Of a stretch of 64,000 bases of DNA, positions 19,950-32,842 are shown in pieces. The notes beneath the pieces were generated by a model that saw only the letters and a program-made list of their open reading frames with translations, did not search any database and was not told where the DNA came from. The stretch comes from Eucommia ulmoides (lineage: Eukaryota > Streptophyta > Magnoliopsida > Garryales > Eucommiaceae), in assembly GCA_016647705.1 (NCBI GenBank), contig CM028326.1, positions 1,860,001 through 1,924,000 of the forward strand. The letters are read 5' to 3'. The translations under genes and the position numbers were made by a program. Each line of letters begins with the position of its first letter. The first letter of the stretch is position 1.

Positions 19950-20196
19950 AGAATAGAGGATTCATCATAATAGTATTTTTTGTTCAAAAGAGCTAATGAT
20001 GTGTTTTTCAAACATCCTTGAAACATTTGTGTCAAAAACAAAATTTTAAGATTTCGATTTGTTTTATGGTTTGATCCATTTTCTAATCTTTTGACATTGC
20101 ATGATCACGTTGATCTAAAAAAGATTTACCTTGTATTTGGTTGTGCGGAATTCCAGTCTTGAAATTGAAAATTAGAAATGAAGGCACGTAAAAATT

Positions 20197-20237
<41 letters not shown>

Positions 20238-21533
20238 ATTTGTACTTAAAGTATTGAAAGACAATCATTTTCTAACACAAGCCACCTTATAGCCCGATGG
20301 CCTTAATGTTTGGAGAATCCAAATTGTATTTTTGAACCACAACTTATAGCCGACAGATGGGTACATTTAAAACCCGATCATAATTGATAGCGAGTAGATC
20401 CAACCAGCCACCTGTCCTCCAGATTGAGCGGCCATGACGATTGTGGGCCGCACCTCATGTGGTCGTGCTAGTGAAGTTGAACAAAGGCACTTCTTGCCGA
20501 CTTCCGAATAGGACTGACAACTTCAGCTCAACCAAACATTGAACAAAGGCACTTCTTGTCGACTTCCGAATAGAACTGACAACTTCAACCCCGTTTGGTT
20601 GGTATTTCCGATTCCTGATTTTGTTCCCACTTCCAGAATTTTGGGATTGACGTACAGAAATGCATTTGGTAACACGTTTCTGTTTTCATCCCATCTCAAA
20701 ATTTTGGGATTAATTCATGATATCCATAAGAATGTGATAAACAAAAAATAGTTGATTCTTTTCACTCCCATTCTTTTATTCTCAATCCTAGGACACACTC
20801 ATCATTTTTTCAAATGTAAATGAATTCTCATTGATCCCATTCATTCCCAACCTTCGTGCTTGTCTTCTCTGTATCGATGTCTTTTCTCTTCTCTCCACTA
20901 ACGAGCAGTGCCTCTCCATCGCTTTATGTCTTCTCTCTTCTCTCATTGCCGACGAGCAGTAATGGTGTCTCTCCATCTCTCTCTGTCTTTTCTATTCTCT
21001 CCATCGTCGACGAGCAAGAACATGTAATAACTCTCTCACTCTCTTTCTCCCCTTTGTTTCATTCCAATTTTAGAAATCAGAATTATGGTACGATTTTTTC
21101 ATTTTCCCTCATAAATTCTCTAGAAAAAAACTATAGTATATGAAGTTACTTGTATATCTTTGGGCATTTAGTTGGGAAAGAGAATGGGAAGGAAGGAGTG
21201 GATTGAAATTCCCATGAAACCTCTTAAAATAGTTAGGTGCATGACAGGTGATTATTTTTTGCCCAAATTGTAGTCGATAAAACGGCTTGGACGGTAGTGA
21301 AATGATTAATAAACTTTGAGGTTCTATATGTTCAAATTGAAATTATGGAAGCTAAAGCGAGATTTTGGTCAAACTTCAAGGGTACAAAGTGTCAAAATCC
21401 CTCTATATAATTATGATGAGCTCTACTTTATATACTCTCTTTTATTTGGCATGGACTAAGCCCCCACAAGTTTGGAACACGTAAAATTCATCATATAACG
21501 GCCCAATAGAGAGTCTAGAGAGAAAGAAACTAA
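19950..21533. other. 3' spacer of S-RLK unit 1 with local tandem repeats
   Basis: Shares its sequence with the spacers after copies 2, 3, 4 and 5, including the GGTGTTTGGTTG block at about 20130, a (TA)n run at 20201-20235 and the block CGACTTCCGAATAGGACTGA. Two local duplications are specific here: a roughly 68-base unit repeated at 20471 and 20539, and three units of about 57 bases ending CGACGAGCA at about 20867-21030. No gene is supported. Confidence 0.6.
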
Positions 21534-23156
21534 GGTGGCGTTTGGTAACGAAAAATTTTGTTTTTGTGCTGGGAACAGAATCGCGTTTGGTAACCACATT
21601 ATTCTGGAACTGTTTTCTCATTCAAACAAAAATCATCCAAACAAAAATTACCAAATCAGAGAATTTATGAAAACAATTCTAAACAACTTAACCAAACTTT
21701 ATAATTTTTTCTTCTTCTTTTCATTTTTTTTAAAGAAAATAAGATTATATTAATTGGAGGAATTAAAAACCCCTAGAGATACACAAGAGACCGATACATC
21801 AAGTAAATCCTCTAACAAATGAGGAGAACCACCAACAATGAGGAAACAAATAAAAAAGCAGCAAAGCAACAAAACAGAAACAAGGAAATAGAAATTGCGC
21901 CAAAAGGCCAAACCCCTAGCCTCTAGCAAAAAACTGCCTGCACAAACAGAAATAGAGACAACATACCAATTGCAGAAAAACTAGTTGTATCATACTATCA
22001 GCATCGAACATACAACATGCCAATATCAAAGATGATAAAAAACCGCAGCAAAAACTCGGGACCAGAATAAGACTTTAACAACAACCAATTAACACTGGCT
22101 GCTATCAAATCACACTGTCTGCTGCTATAGAACACCAGCATATTATAAAACTTCACAAGAACTTCCTGCATCCAGGGGATTAGCAGTGGGATTCCAAAAG
22201 TCCTTGTTTGAAATATATATTCATAAGCAATTGATTGCAAAAGCCTGTTGAGCCCTGATAAAAGCTAGTTAACATTAGAACTTGAACCAAATGCACCAAA
22301 TTCAAGCCCATCATTCAGAAAAACATGCAAATCATACACTAGTTTATAGCATAAATTCATAATCAAAACTTGCAGTCGAATTCCTGAACAAAATCATTGA
22401 CGAAATCAAATTCGTTGATGAAATCGTTGACGAAATAGAAAATGAATCACTCATGAAGTCATTAACGAAATCGAATTCTTGAACGAAATCGATTTCGTTA
22501 ACAAGCAACGAAATTGATTTCATTCACGAACCCTAGCTGCCCAATCGATTTTGTTCATCGATTCATCATCGATTAGGACAGCTGAAGTTCCATTCATCGA
22601 TTTATCGTTGATTGGTTTCGGTGGTGGCGAACTAGAGAAGAGCTGAAGAACAACAACTCATCACTCCAATCCCTCTCTAATTTCGAATGGTAGCGACAAA
22701 AGTGATGGAGAGACGATAGCGATGGAGAGACGACGAAGGCGATGGAGAGACAACCAAGACGATGATGGATAGACGAGGATGATGGTTTCGACGGTGGTGA
22801 ACGGCGACTGGCGATGAGGAGTTCAGCAAAGAGAAGACGGAAGAGAATGGCGAGGAGGAACTAAAGACATTAGAAATGTCAAAAAATAAAAGGTTTTCAA
22901 AATGCATGGGATGAAGTTTGAGTAAGGGATTTCATTAACAATTACAAAAATTTCGAGCGTGTCCCTAAAGTTCAGTTCAGTTTTTTGGGTACAAAAAAAA
23001 ATTGTTTTTCATTTCCTTAGAATTTTGAGAATCAATTCTCATTTTTTTGGTTGGGTTGGGTAGAGTGTGTTACCAAACGCGTTCCCGAAAATCAATTCCA
23101 AAATTTTTGAGTCGGGTTGGGTTGAATTGAAATGAAAACACTAACCAAACAGGGCC
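21534..23156. mobile_element. Harbinger-like non-autonomous element
   Basis: Ends GGTGGCGTTTGGTAA and TTACCAAA-type complement (TAACCAAACAGGGCC) form 15-base imperfect inverted repeats, flanked by TAA on both sides (21531-21533 and 23157-23159), the PIF/Harbinger target type. The equivalent spacer of unit 2 near 38360-38385 lacks the element, which supports insertion. No transposase frame is seen. The interior holds a run of ACGAAATCG words at about 22380-22560 and GATGGAGAGACGA repeats at about 22705-22775. Confidence 0.7.
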
Positions 23157-23479
23157 TAAAAAACCCAACGCCCAATTTATGTTGAACTTTTGGATTAAGC
23201 AAAAACATTTTTGAGGTCCAAACAAGTATTTTGTCCCAACATGAAAATGAAGAAATTGTCCTTGAACAAAAAATCAGAAGGGAAAAATATTTTTGGTTTA
23301 TAATTAATTTATTGTTGCTTTTGAAAGGAAAATAGTGACCGAGATTTAACAACAAAATTAAATTTTATCTTTTTATCTTTATTCTAAATTTTTGAATATT
23401 TTTAAATTTTAAAAGTAAATTATTTTACTGTCACATCTACAGTTTTGTTTTGGTACACGACAGAAAAAGAAAACACTAA
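23157..23479. other. Spacer between Harbinger-like element and LINE
   Basis: Continues the unit spacer and matches 38385-38680 in unit 2 (shared block TTTTTGAGGTCCAAACAAGTA). No gene is seen. Confidence 0.5.
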
Positions 23480-26440
23480 GGGTCTTTAGCAAAAGCCTCT
23501 TTATCCATTTTGGACAACACCATCGTCTCAATCTCTTCCGACGGTGTCTACATCATCTTCAGTTCCACTATTCCATTTGCTTCTTTTTTCGCAAGGAAGT
23601 TTGCGCACTCGTTCCCTTCTCTTCGTGTGAACTGGATAAGATGGTTGTTATTCTCTAAAAATCTCTAGCAATCGTCCACCCAAGAGTTTAGTTGATGAGT
23701 TTCTAAACACTCTTCTGTGATGAGCGTTATAGCTTCTACAAAAAAGATTACTCCCTTTAATATGTTTCCCAATCCAAGTCAGGACATCCATACCCAAGTC
23801 TTTTCTGAATTGAGTAGGGTCAAATGAATTTTGTCCACAGACTAGCAACTTTGGGGCCTATGTTCTAAGAGCATGATCAATGCATTCAATTTGGTTTATG
23901 ACACATTTGACAAAAAGGTGATGCATTATCAGGCCTATCAACCTTAATCTTATTATTCATGATCTATGGTACGTTATCCACAAGAAGAATTTGATATTCT
24001 GAGGAATTTTGAGTTTCTAAATCCAATTCCATTGAGAAAGCTCTTTCGGATTTTCATTATTTTCTACTAAGCAGTAGGTTGACCTAGTGAGTTTTTTGGG
24101 GTCCAAATCAATATGTCCTCAAGGAGAAGGTTGGGATGATTCATTTTTCCAATAGATTGCAATTTATCTGAAACCAGGTATATAGAATGGGCAAGAGGTA
24201 CCAATTTTTCAGATTTATCAATGATGTTCGAGACTCTCGTATTGTACAAATTTGGAGTTCTCTCATCTCCGAGGGGGTTATCTCCACACCACCAATCCGT
24301 CCATAGATTAATGGAGGCATCATTTCCCACTTTCCATTTAATTCCTTTAGTCAACAACTCTTGTTTTGAAGATGCCTCTCCAGATACGAGAACTATGCAG
24401 TTTATTTTTTTAGGAGTTGGGACTGTTCTATATATCATATCTACTCTTCATTATGTCCACCCATAGGTTGTTCTTTTTAGAAATTGAGTTCCATTCTACT
24501 TTCGCCAGAAAGTCTAAATTTGTGTTTCTCGATTTTCTAATTCCAAGCCCCCCCCACCACCACCACTCGCTGGGTTGGTAAACATAATTCGAATTAAGAA
24601 GATGATTTTTTTTTTTTTTGAGATTCCGTATCACCCTATATGAACTTTCAGTTAATTTAATCAATATCGTCACAAGTTCCAGAAGGAGGTGGTTAATCCT
24701 CTTAGAGTAATTTGGGATGTCAGAGCAGACATATTTGATAAGTGTAATTCTCTTAGCTATTGAAAGATTTTTCGATTTCCAGGAAGTTGGCCTTTTTTGG
24801 ATTTTCCCAGGGAAATGATTGAAACTCTTCACGTTAAGTCTATTATGAATTGATGGGACTTCAAGCTAAATCTCAAGGTCATCAATAAGGGTAATTCCAA
24901 ATTTCCTACTAATATTTCGGGCTTCCACTTTGGGTATATTAAGGGAAACAAAAAGTTTTAGACTTAGCACGATTAATTCTATGGCTAGTGCATTTGGTAA
25001 AGGTATCAAGAATTCGCAATATATTATTGCAGTACTTTTCTTCCATTCTTGAGAAAATTATAAGATCATCTACGAAGAAAATGTGGGAAATAACTGGTCA
25101 TTTCTTAGAAGTTTTAATATATTTCCATTTCTCTCTTTTGGTGTCTTCGATGATAAGGTGTGATAGTCTTTCCATGCACAATACAAATATATAAAAAGAT
25201 AGAGGGTCTCCCTGTCTAAGGCTTTTGGAAGGTGAAAACTCTTAGAGAGGTACTTCATTCCAGATAATAGACACAGAACAATTTTTTATACAGCTCATAA
25301 TCAGGGATATCTAAACTTGGGGAAGATTGAAAAAGTGAGTTTCTTCAATAAAATCCCAGCTTAATCTATCAGATGCTTTTTCAAGGTCCAATTTCAATAT
25401 TAACCCCCATTCTCTCTTTTTATTTCTTCTAACATAATGGATAACTTCTTGAGCAATAATAACGTAATCAATAGTCATCTTACCCAGAATAAAGCTATTT
25501 TGGAAAGACCCAACAATATCTTTCAGGAGGGTCTAAGCCTAACAACCATAATTTTAGTGATAATTTTATAAGAGTTGCATAGGCTTATGAGTCTAAATTG
25601 GGTAATTGTTTCAGGCATATCAGTTTTAGGGATAAGGGCAACAAAGGTTTTATTGTTTCTTTCTAGCATACTCTTATCAACAAAACATTAAGATACAAAA
25701 TCACAAAAATCCTTACCGATGATGTCCCATTTTTTCTTGAAACAAATAGCTTGGAAACCATCGGACTAAGAGCTTTAAAGTCTTGCGTATTGTTTAAGGC
25801 ATCTTTAATTTCTTTTTCACAATAGGCCCTAGTAAGAAAAGTATGATTTCTTTCCCTTATGATGAAATTGGATCCATTCTGGTTGGGCCATTGAAGGCTT
25901 GACTTTTCTTCTTTAAATAAATTTATAAAATAATCTTGATCGAGATTTGTAATGAGTTCAGTTTGACTAACCCAGTTATTGTTACAATATTTGAGGGATA
26001 AAATTTTGTTTCTTTACCTTCTTTGGTTGGTAGCAATATGAAAGAAAAAAAAATTGTATTATCCAAATCATCCAGTTTTTCCGAGTATCTAATTTCTCGA
26101 GCTTTTTGAAACCCAGTAAGCATGGCTAGTAAGTTATTCTAAGTTTTAAAAAATATTTTTGAAAATATCTTTATTTCAGATCATCATATCCTCTATAAAC
26201 TGATCAATTTTATCAAGCAAATTAGTTTGGTTAGAGGACCACGAATTTTAAAGAATTGTGAGGAAATTAGGATGAGATAATCACATAGCCTCAAATCTAA
26301 AGGGTCTCCTTATTCTATGAGAATAATCAAAGCAGAGTGATCAAAGTACGTATGAGGCACAATTTCCCCCACATCCCCTTCTAGTATGGTTAAATTAAAT
26401 TATATTCTATACCCTTTAAATTTACATCTGAATTTAACTG
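23480..26440 (-). mobile_element. L1-type LINE ORF2 remnant, unit 1
   Basis: Minus-strand coding remains in the order expected for a plant L1 LINE, from right to left. A linker and reverse transcriptase region occupies about 26100-24850, with recognisable pieces such as LIPKTDMPET and ISLCNS. A zf-RVT region with WTDWWCGDNPLG lies at about 24320-24270, and an RNase H-like end at about 23850-23500. Many stops and frameshifts interrupt it, so it is a pseudogene. Copies of the same insertion lie at 38680-44540 and 56028-56742. The unit-2 copy lacks about 0.8 kb that is present here (about 23840-24660). The true 5' end is not located. Confidence 0.75.
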
Positions 26441-27106
26441 ATCATTTTTTATTCAGTATTTTTTTATGCTTATAAATTAAAAAATCAATATGATGCCACA
26501 GGAGAATCTCTATTCCTCAGTAATAATATAAGAGTAATTCGATATGTGCATCTCTTTTTGATAAATGTACATTTTATTTAAAAAATCAAAAATATTTTAA
26601 AACTAATCTTTTAGCCTTGTTAAAATAATTTTACCTTTTTTCTTTTCAACCCTCTAGTTTTTCTTAAAAATGTACTAACCACCCTCCTACACTCCCATCC
26701 CTTCCCCCCGCCAACAACCCCCCACAACCTGCCCCCCGCCGACGCTATCCATCTAGTTTTCTCTCTCTTCATCTTTTTTCTTCTCTCTCCTTTGCCCCCA
26801 CCCCAAATCCGTCGGATCTGCAAAGATTCGACAGGTTTGGGGGTTAAAACTTGGGAAGAAAAAAGAGAAGATAAAATTCGGCACAACACTAGTGCCGACA
26901 CTAACATTGGTTGCTCGCCAAAGGAGGAAAGAAATTGTAAAAAATGAAAATAAAAATAAAAATAAAGAATATATTTGCTAATAATTTAAAGAGTAAAATA
27001 ACAATTAGGTTAAATAATTTTTAGGACGAGCAAAAATATGTATATTAGAATCACAATATTATAAATATGAATCCTTTAAATTCTGAACTTGCATTTGATA
27101 TGGACT
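26441..27106. other. Flank between LINE and copia fossils
   Basis: Corresponds to about 44540-45130 in unit 2, sharing CTCCTACACTCCCATCCC and CTTGCATTTGACATGGACT-like blocks that lead into the S-RLK 5' flank. The match stops abruptly at 27106 where retroelement sequence begins. The GACATGGACTAA block before copy 3 shows what originally followed. Confidence 0.55.
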
Positions 27107-27435
27107 ATGTTAAAAATAAGTATAGAAGATTTCATTTCTAATTCATTTTTAATACAACAACACATTACATATATATACAATACAAGAACAAACAAGGCGT
27201 GAATAAGCATTTAATGAGCCTTTTCGGTGCATTTAAGATCAGATCTGAAACATGGCTAGTGAACAGGATCTTTGATATGAGCTGTAATCATACAACTCAT
27301 GCCAACATTCCCTCTCAAGTTGGTGCATATGTATCTCGGATGCCCAACTTGCCAAGTGAATTGTAGAAGTTTTGGCTACATATAGCTTTTGTAAGAATGT
27401 CTGTCAACTGGTCTTCGAATTTAACAAATGGGAAT
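27107..27435 (-). mobile_element. Ty1/copia fossil: 3' tail and LTR
   Basis: On the minus strand this reads as the end of a copia RNase H region (QLTDILTKA motif), a polypurine tract CTTGAGAGGG and an LTR of about 200 bases with TG...CA ends (27107-27307). The rest of the element is missing: the sequence meets a plus-strand copia element near 27435. It is a fossil fragment of a family different from that neighbour. Confidence 0.7.
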
Positions 27436-30400
27436 TGAATTATCATAGTGTATTATTATTTAGTAAGGGTAGAATTATTTTTTACTTGTTTTCTAGGTTT
27501 TCCATTGTACACTTATAAAAGTCTCTTTTTCCTAGGTTTTCTATTGTGTTCTTGTATTCTTTATTTAGAGACAATAAACCCTAGTCGTCATTTCTATTTT
27601 CTCTGTAGATTCTTTCATGTTATTCATTGATTTTCGTACAGTTTTGGCTTTCGTGCAACTTTGATTTGGTTTTCTCTACAGCGAATCATCGATTTGTTTT
27701 TGGCATTTGATTTTATTTCTCCATTGCATTAGATTTGTGCTTTCGTTTGTTGGTATTTGTAATGGCTTCTGAAATGGATGATTCGCTTCAGTCTATTGCT
27801 ATGAGATTGAATGGAAAAAAAATTCATATGGGAGTTATGTAATGAAAAATTTTCTGAAAGGCAAAAAAATGTGGGGTTATATTAGTGGTACGTTGGTTAA
27901 ACCAAAAGATAAAAGGACTAAATATTATATAATTTCGTTAGACACTTGGGATGCGAATAATTCGAAAATCATTACCTGGATTAACAATTCTGTTGAACAT
28001 TCAATTGGTATGCAATTGGCAAAGTATGAGTACGCCAAAGAGGTCTGAGATCATCTATCAAGGCTGTACACACAGTCTAATTTTGCAAAATAATATCAAT
28101 TAGAATCTGATATTCGAGTACTAAAGCAGAATGATATGAATATCCAAGAATTCTACTCTGCTATGACAGATCTTTGGGATCAATTAGCTCTCACAGAATC
28201 TGTAGAATTACGAGCATGTACTCTGTACATTGCTCGTAGAGAAGAATAACGTTTGGTCCAATTTTTTATGGCGTTACGTGATGATTTTGAGAGACTTCAT
28301 GGGAATATTTTACACCGTAATCCACTTCCTTCTGTTGACTCAATGGTTAGTGAATTATTAGCTGAGAAAATACGCTTCAAGTCTCAATCAGACACAAGGG
28401 TTCTCCAATCACCCAGTCCATCTGTTCTGGCAGTTCCTTCTAAACCACCTCCTAATTATCAAAACAAGCCCTATTCGAGGCCTCCCTTTTATGAATGTAA
28501 CTTTTGTAAGCAGAAAGGTCATTGGAAGGCTCAATGCCCTAAACTGAGTAAAACATAGCAACAGCCGCCTTCCCAGTGGAAATCTGATAATCGTTTTCAA
28601 AAACGTCTTTACAGGTCTCCACAGCCTAATACTGCAGCAACTGTACCGTCATCATCAAATTCGTTTAGTTTTGGAGACCCAACATCTTCAAATCCCACAA
28701 TGGAGGCCCTTATTGAACAATTTCAGAAGTTCCTTACCGCACAACCACATGCCATATCCGTTGCATCTTTTGTTGGTTTATCGCCCTCTAATTCTTCAGG
28801 TATGTCTTCCTCCATATGGATTTTAGATTCTGGAGCCTCTCATCATATATCACCTGATTTGTCATCATTTACTTCTTTAAACCCTACATCATCTGTATCT
28901 ATTAGGACTGCGGATAGTACTCCGATGCCATTAGTAGGTATTAGTTCTGTTGTCAAATCTCGATTATCTCTTTCAAGTGTTTATCATATTCCCAACCTTG
29001 CATTGAATCTCGTTTCTGTTGGCTAATTATGTGATTCTGGTTACTCAGTTTATTTTTTTTTCTACCTCTTGTCATGTACATGATCTGCAATTCCAGAAAC
29101 TGATTGGGACAAGCCATAGGTAGGGGGGACTATATATACCGGATGAGCTACGAGTACCAGATGTTGTAGCTTCTGGTGTTGACTTGTTGTCTTTTCATTT
29201 GACTTCTTCACATTCTAGTTTTTATTTATGGCATTCTCGTCTTTGTCATGTTTCAGCATCTCATTTAAAATACTTAGTATCTAAAGGATCCTTACAGAAT
29301 TTGTCAGTTTGTGATATTTCTGAATGTAATGGTTGTAAACTTGCAAAATTCTCTACTTTACCTTTTAATCGAAGTATTTTTTTCTTCTCTTGCACCATTT
29401 GATCTGATTCACTCTGATATGTGGGGACCTTCCCCGATTGCTACAAAAGGGGGTCCAGATACTATGTTTCCTTCATTGATGATTACACTCGATATTGTTG
29501 GGTTTATCTGAAACGTCATTCTGAATTCTTTGATATTTTTCAAAAATTTTGAGCTCTTGTTAAGACCCAACATTCTGCTGTTATCAAGTGCTTTAGATGT
29601 GATTTGGGTGGGGAGTACACTTATAATCATTTTACTAACTTGTTTGCTCTAGATGGAACAATTTACCAAACCTCGTGTACTGACACTCCCGAGCAAAATG
29701 GTGTCGCTGAAAAGAAACATAGGCATAATGTTGAAGCTGCTCGTTCTCTCTTACTGTCTGCCTCTGTTCCTAGTGTATTTTGGGGAGAAACAGTACTTAC
29801 TGCAGTGAACCTAATTAATAAGATCCCATCCTCTCATTTTTCAGGTTTGTCTCTATTTGAAAAGTTTTATGGTCGTGCTCCCAACTATTCCTACTTAAGA
29901 GTATTTGGGTGCACTTGTTTTGTTTTTCGACCAAGAGTAGAGCGTAGTAAGTTATCTTCTCGCTCTGCCATTTGTGTCTTCCTAGGCTATGGTGAGAGAC
30001 AAAAGGGATATCGTTGCTTTAATCTAGTTGCACAAAAACTATATGTGTCCCGTCATGTTGTGTTTCTTGAGCATATACATTTTTTCTCTATTCCTTCTAG
30101 TACACACAACTTGACAAAATATGATCTCATTTCCATTGATCCTTTCTCTGATGACAAATAGTTTACCTTCTCAAAACCCATGCATTACAGATATTGACTC
30201 ATCTCATGCGTCTCAATCTCATGTTGACACTGGTAGCTCTGTAGGTATTGATACTTCTAAAGTCTCCTCCCCTCCGACGGCCTACCAAGAATCTTCTCAG
30301 ATTGTGGATTATCTTCTTCACTATTCTCAGCGTATTCGTAAGTCCACTCATATACCAGATTTTATTTACTCTTGCTATTCATATTCATTTGCTTCATTTT

Positions 30401-32186
30401 TAGTCTCTATTCACTGTCTCTCTGAGCCTTTATCCTATAAAGAAGCAACACTTGATCCTCTTTAGCAACAGGCTATGGTTGAGGAACTTTCTTCTTTATA
30501 CAAGATAGATACATGGGATTTGGTACCTTTACCTTCGGGTAAAAGTCCAATTGGTTCTCGTTGGGCCTACAAAATTAAAACCAAGTTTGATGGTTCAGTT
30601 GAGTGGTACAAAGCTTGTTTGGTTGCCAAGGGATTTTCTCAGAAATATGGTATGGATTATGAGGATACTTTTGCTAGTTGCAAAAATGACGATTGTTCGC
30701 ACTCTTATTGCCGTTGCATCTGTTCATCAATGGCATATTTCTCAGATGGATGTTAAAAATGATTTCTTGAATGGCGATCTTCAAGAGGAAGTTTACATGA
30801 CTCCACCTCCGGGTGTTGCTCATAAGTCTGGAGAAGTTTGCAAACTCAAGAAAGCTCTATACGGCCTTAAATAGGCTCTTCGAGCCTGGTTTGAGAAGTT
30901 CTCTACCATGATTACTTTGCTTGATTTTCACTCAAGAAATCATGATTCCGCTCTGTTTATAAAGTATACCACTGTCGGTCGTATTCTACTATCTTTATAT
31001 GTGGATGACATGATTATTATTACTGATGATGTTGATGGGATTGCAATTTTGAAATCATAATTATCTCTTCAGTTTGAAATGAAGGACTTGGGGGCTTTAC
31101 GCTACTTTCTGGGTATTGAAGTAGTTTTTTCTCTGAAAGGCTATCTTCTCTCTCAGTCTAAATATGGAGCTGACATTCTCGAGCGTGCTCGTCTTACTGA
31201 TACTAGGACTGTTGATACTTCTCTAGATGTGAATGTTCACTACTCACCTTCGGATGGTGCCTCTCTGTCAGATCCTACATTATATCGTACTATTGTTGGC
31301 AGTTTGGTCTATCTAACTATCACTCGCCTAGACATTGCCCACGCACGCTGTTCATATCGTCAGTCAATTTGTCACTTCTCCTACTATAGTTCATTGGGCT
31401 GTTGTTCTTCGTATCCTTCGGTATCTTTGGGGTACCCTCTTTCAGAGTCTCTTACTTCCATTGACCTCATCTTTGGAGCTACATGCCTATTCTGATATTG
31501 ATTGGGCTAGTGATCCCACAGATCGCAAGTCTGTCAAAGGTTTTTGTGTATTTTTGGGTGATTCTCTTATTTTATGGAAGAGCAAGAAGCAAGCCGTTAT
31601 TTCTAAATCATCCACGGAAGTTGAGTATCGTGCGATGGCATCCACTACCATCGAAATAGTTTGGTTGCGTTGGTTACTTGCAGATATGGGTGTTTTTCTT
31701 TCTCATCCCACTCCCATGTATTATGATAACAAGAGTGTTATTCAGATTGTTCACAATTCAGTCTTTCATGAACGGACCAAGCACATCGAGATCGATTGTC
31801 ATCTCACTCGTCATCATCTTCAACATAGGACTATTACTTTGCCTTTTGTGTCATCATTCATGCAAATTGCCGACTTGTTCACCAAGTCGCATTCTACTTC
31901 ACGTTTTCGTTTTTTGGTTGGCAAATTCTTGATGCTACTTGCAGCAACATCGTGAGTTTGAGAGAGGATATTAGAGTTAGCAGGGTTTATTGTTATTATT
32001 ATTATTATTTAGTAAGGGTGAAATTATCTTTTAATTGTTTTCTAGGTTTTCCATTATACGCCTATATAAGTCTCTCTTTCCTAGATTTTTTATTGTGTTC
32101 TTGTATTCTTTATTCACAGACAATAAACCCTAGCCGTCGTTTCTTTTTTCTCTCTAGATTCTTTCATGTTATTCATTGATCTTCAC
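27436..32186 (+). mobile_element. Ty1/copia retrotransposon fossil, near full length
   Basis: LTR copies of about 210-230 bases lie at roughly 27436-27645 and 31960-32186, sharing blocks such as TTCTTGTATTCTTTAT and GACAATAAACCCTAG. Between them the domains follow the copia order: gag with CCHC knuckle (about 27760-28560), protease motif DSGASHH (about 28830), integrase (about 29180-30160), reverse transcriptase (about 30470-31250) and RNase H (about 31480-31950). The polyprotein is broken in roughly ten places, so the copy is dead and fairly old. Its right end touches the exon-2 remnant of S-RLK copy 2. Confidence 0.85.
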
Positions 32187-32429
32187 AAAGATAAAATCAA
32201 AGAAAAGAGGTAACTTAAATTTAAATTCTCCTTTTTATATTAGAACTCTTACCTTTCGTTTACATTTAAGATTTTAATAATTATGCAAAAGTGAAAAGGA
32301 AGAAGGAAGACTTAGAATTGCCTTTGTTTGATTTGGCAACCATTGCCTCTGCAACAAACAACTTCTCTCCCGCAAACATGATTGGAGAAGGTGATTTCGG
32401 TCTTGTTTACAAGGTAAAATTCGAGCATC

Positions 32430-32468
<39 letters not shown>

Positions 32469-32811
32469 ATGTATCCTAGTGAATAAAATTTCTTCTACAA
32501 TTGTAGATTTAAGACAACGGGATTTTGACACTTCGTATCCGCGAAGTTTGACCAAAATCTCATATTGGTCCCCATGGTTTTAATTTAAACATAAAAAAAA
32601 AAAAAAAAAACAAAAAAAAAACACCTTAATATCAACAAAAAAAAAACTTCAAATTTGCTAATCATCCCACTACAGTCCAAATAATTATATCCATTACAGT
32701 TTTTGACAGAAAATAGTCACTTGTTGCACATATGATTAGAACTTTATGAGTATTTTCAGCCTCTTTCTTTCCCTCTTGCTATTCTCTTTTCAAACCAAAT
32801 ACTCAGAATTC

Positions 32812-32842
<31 letters not shown>

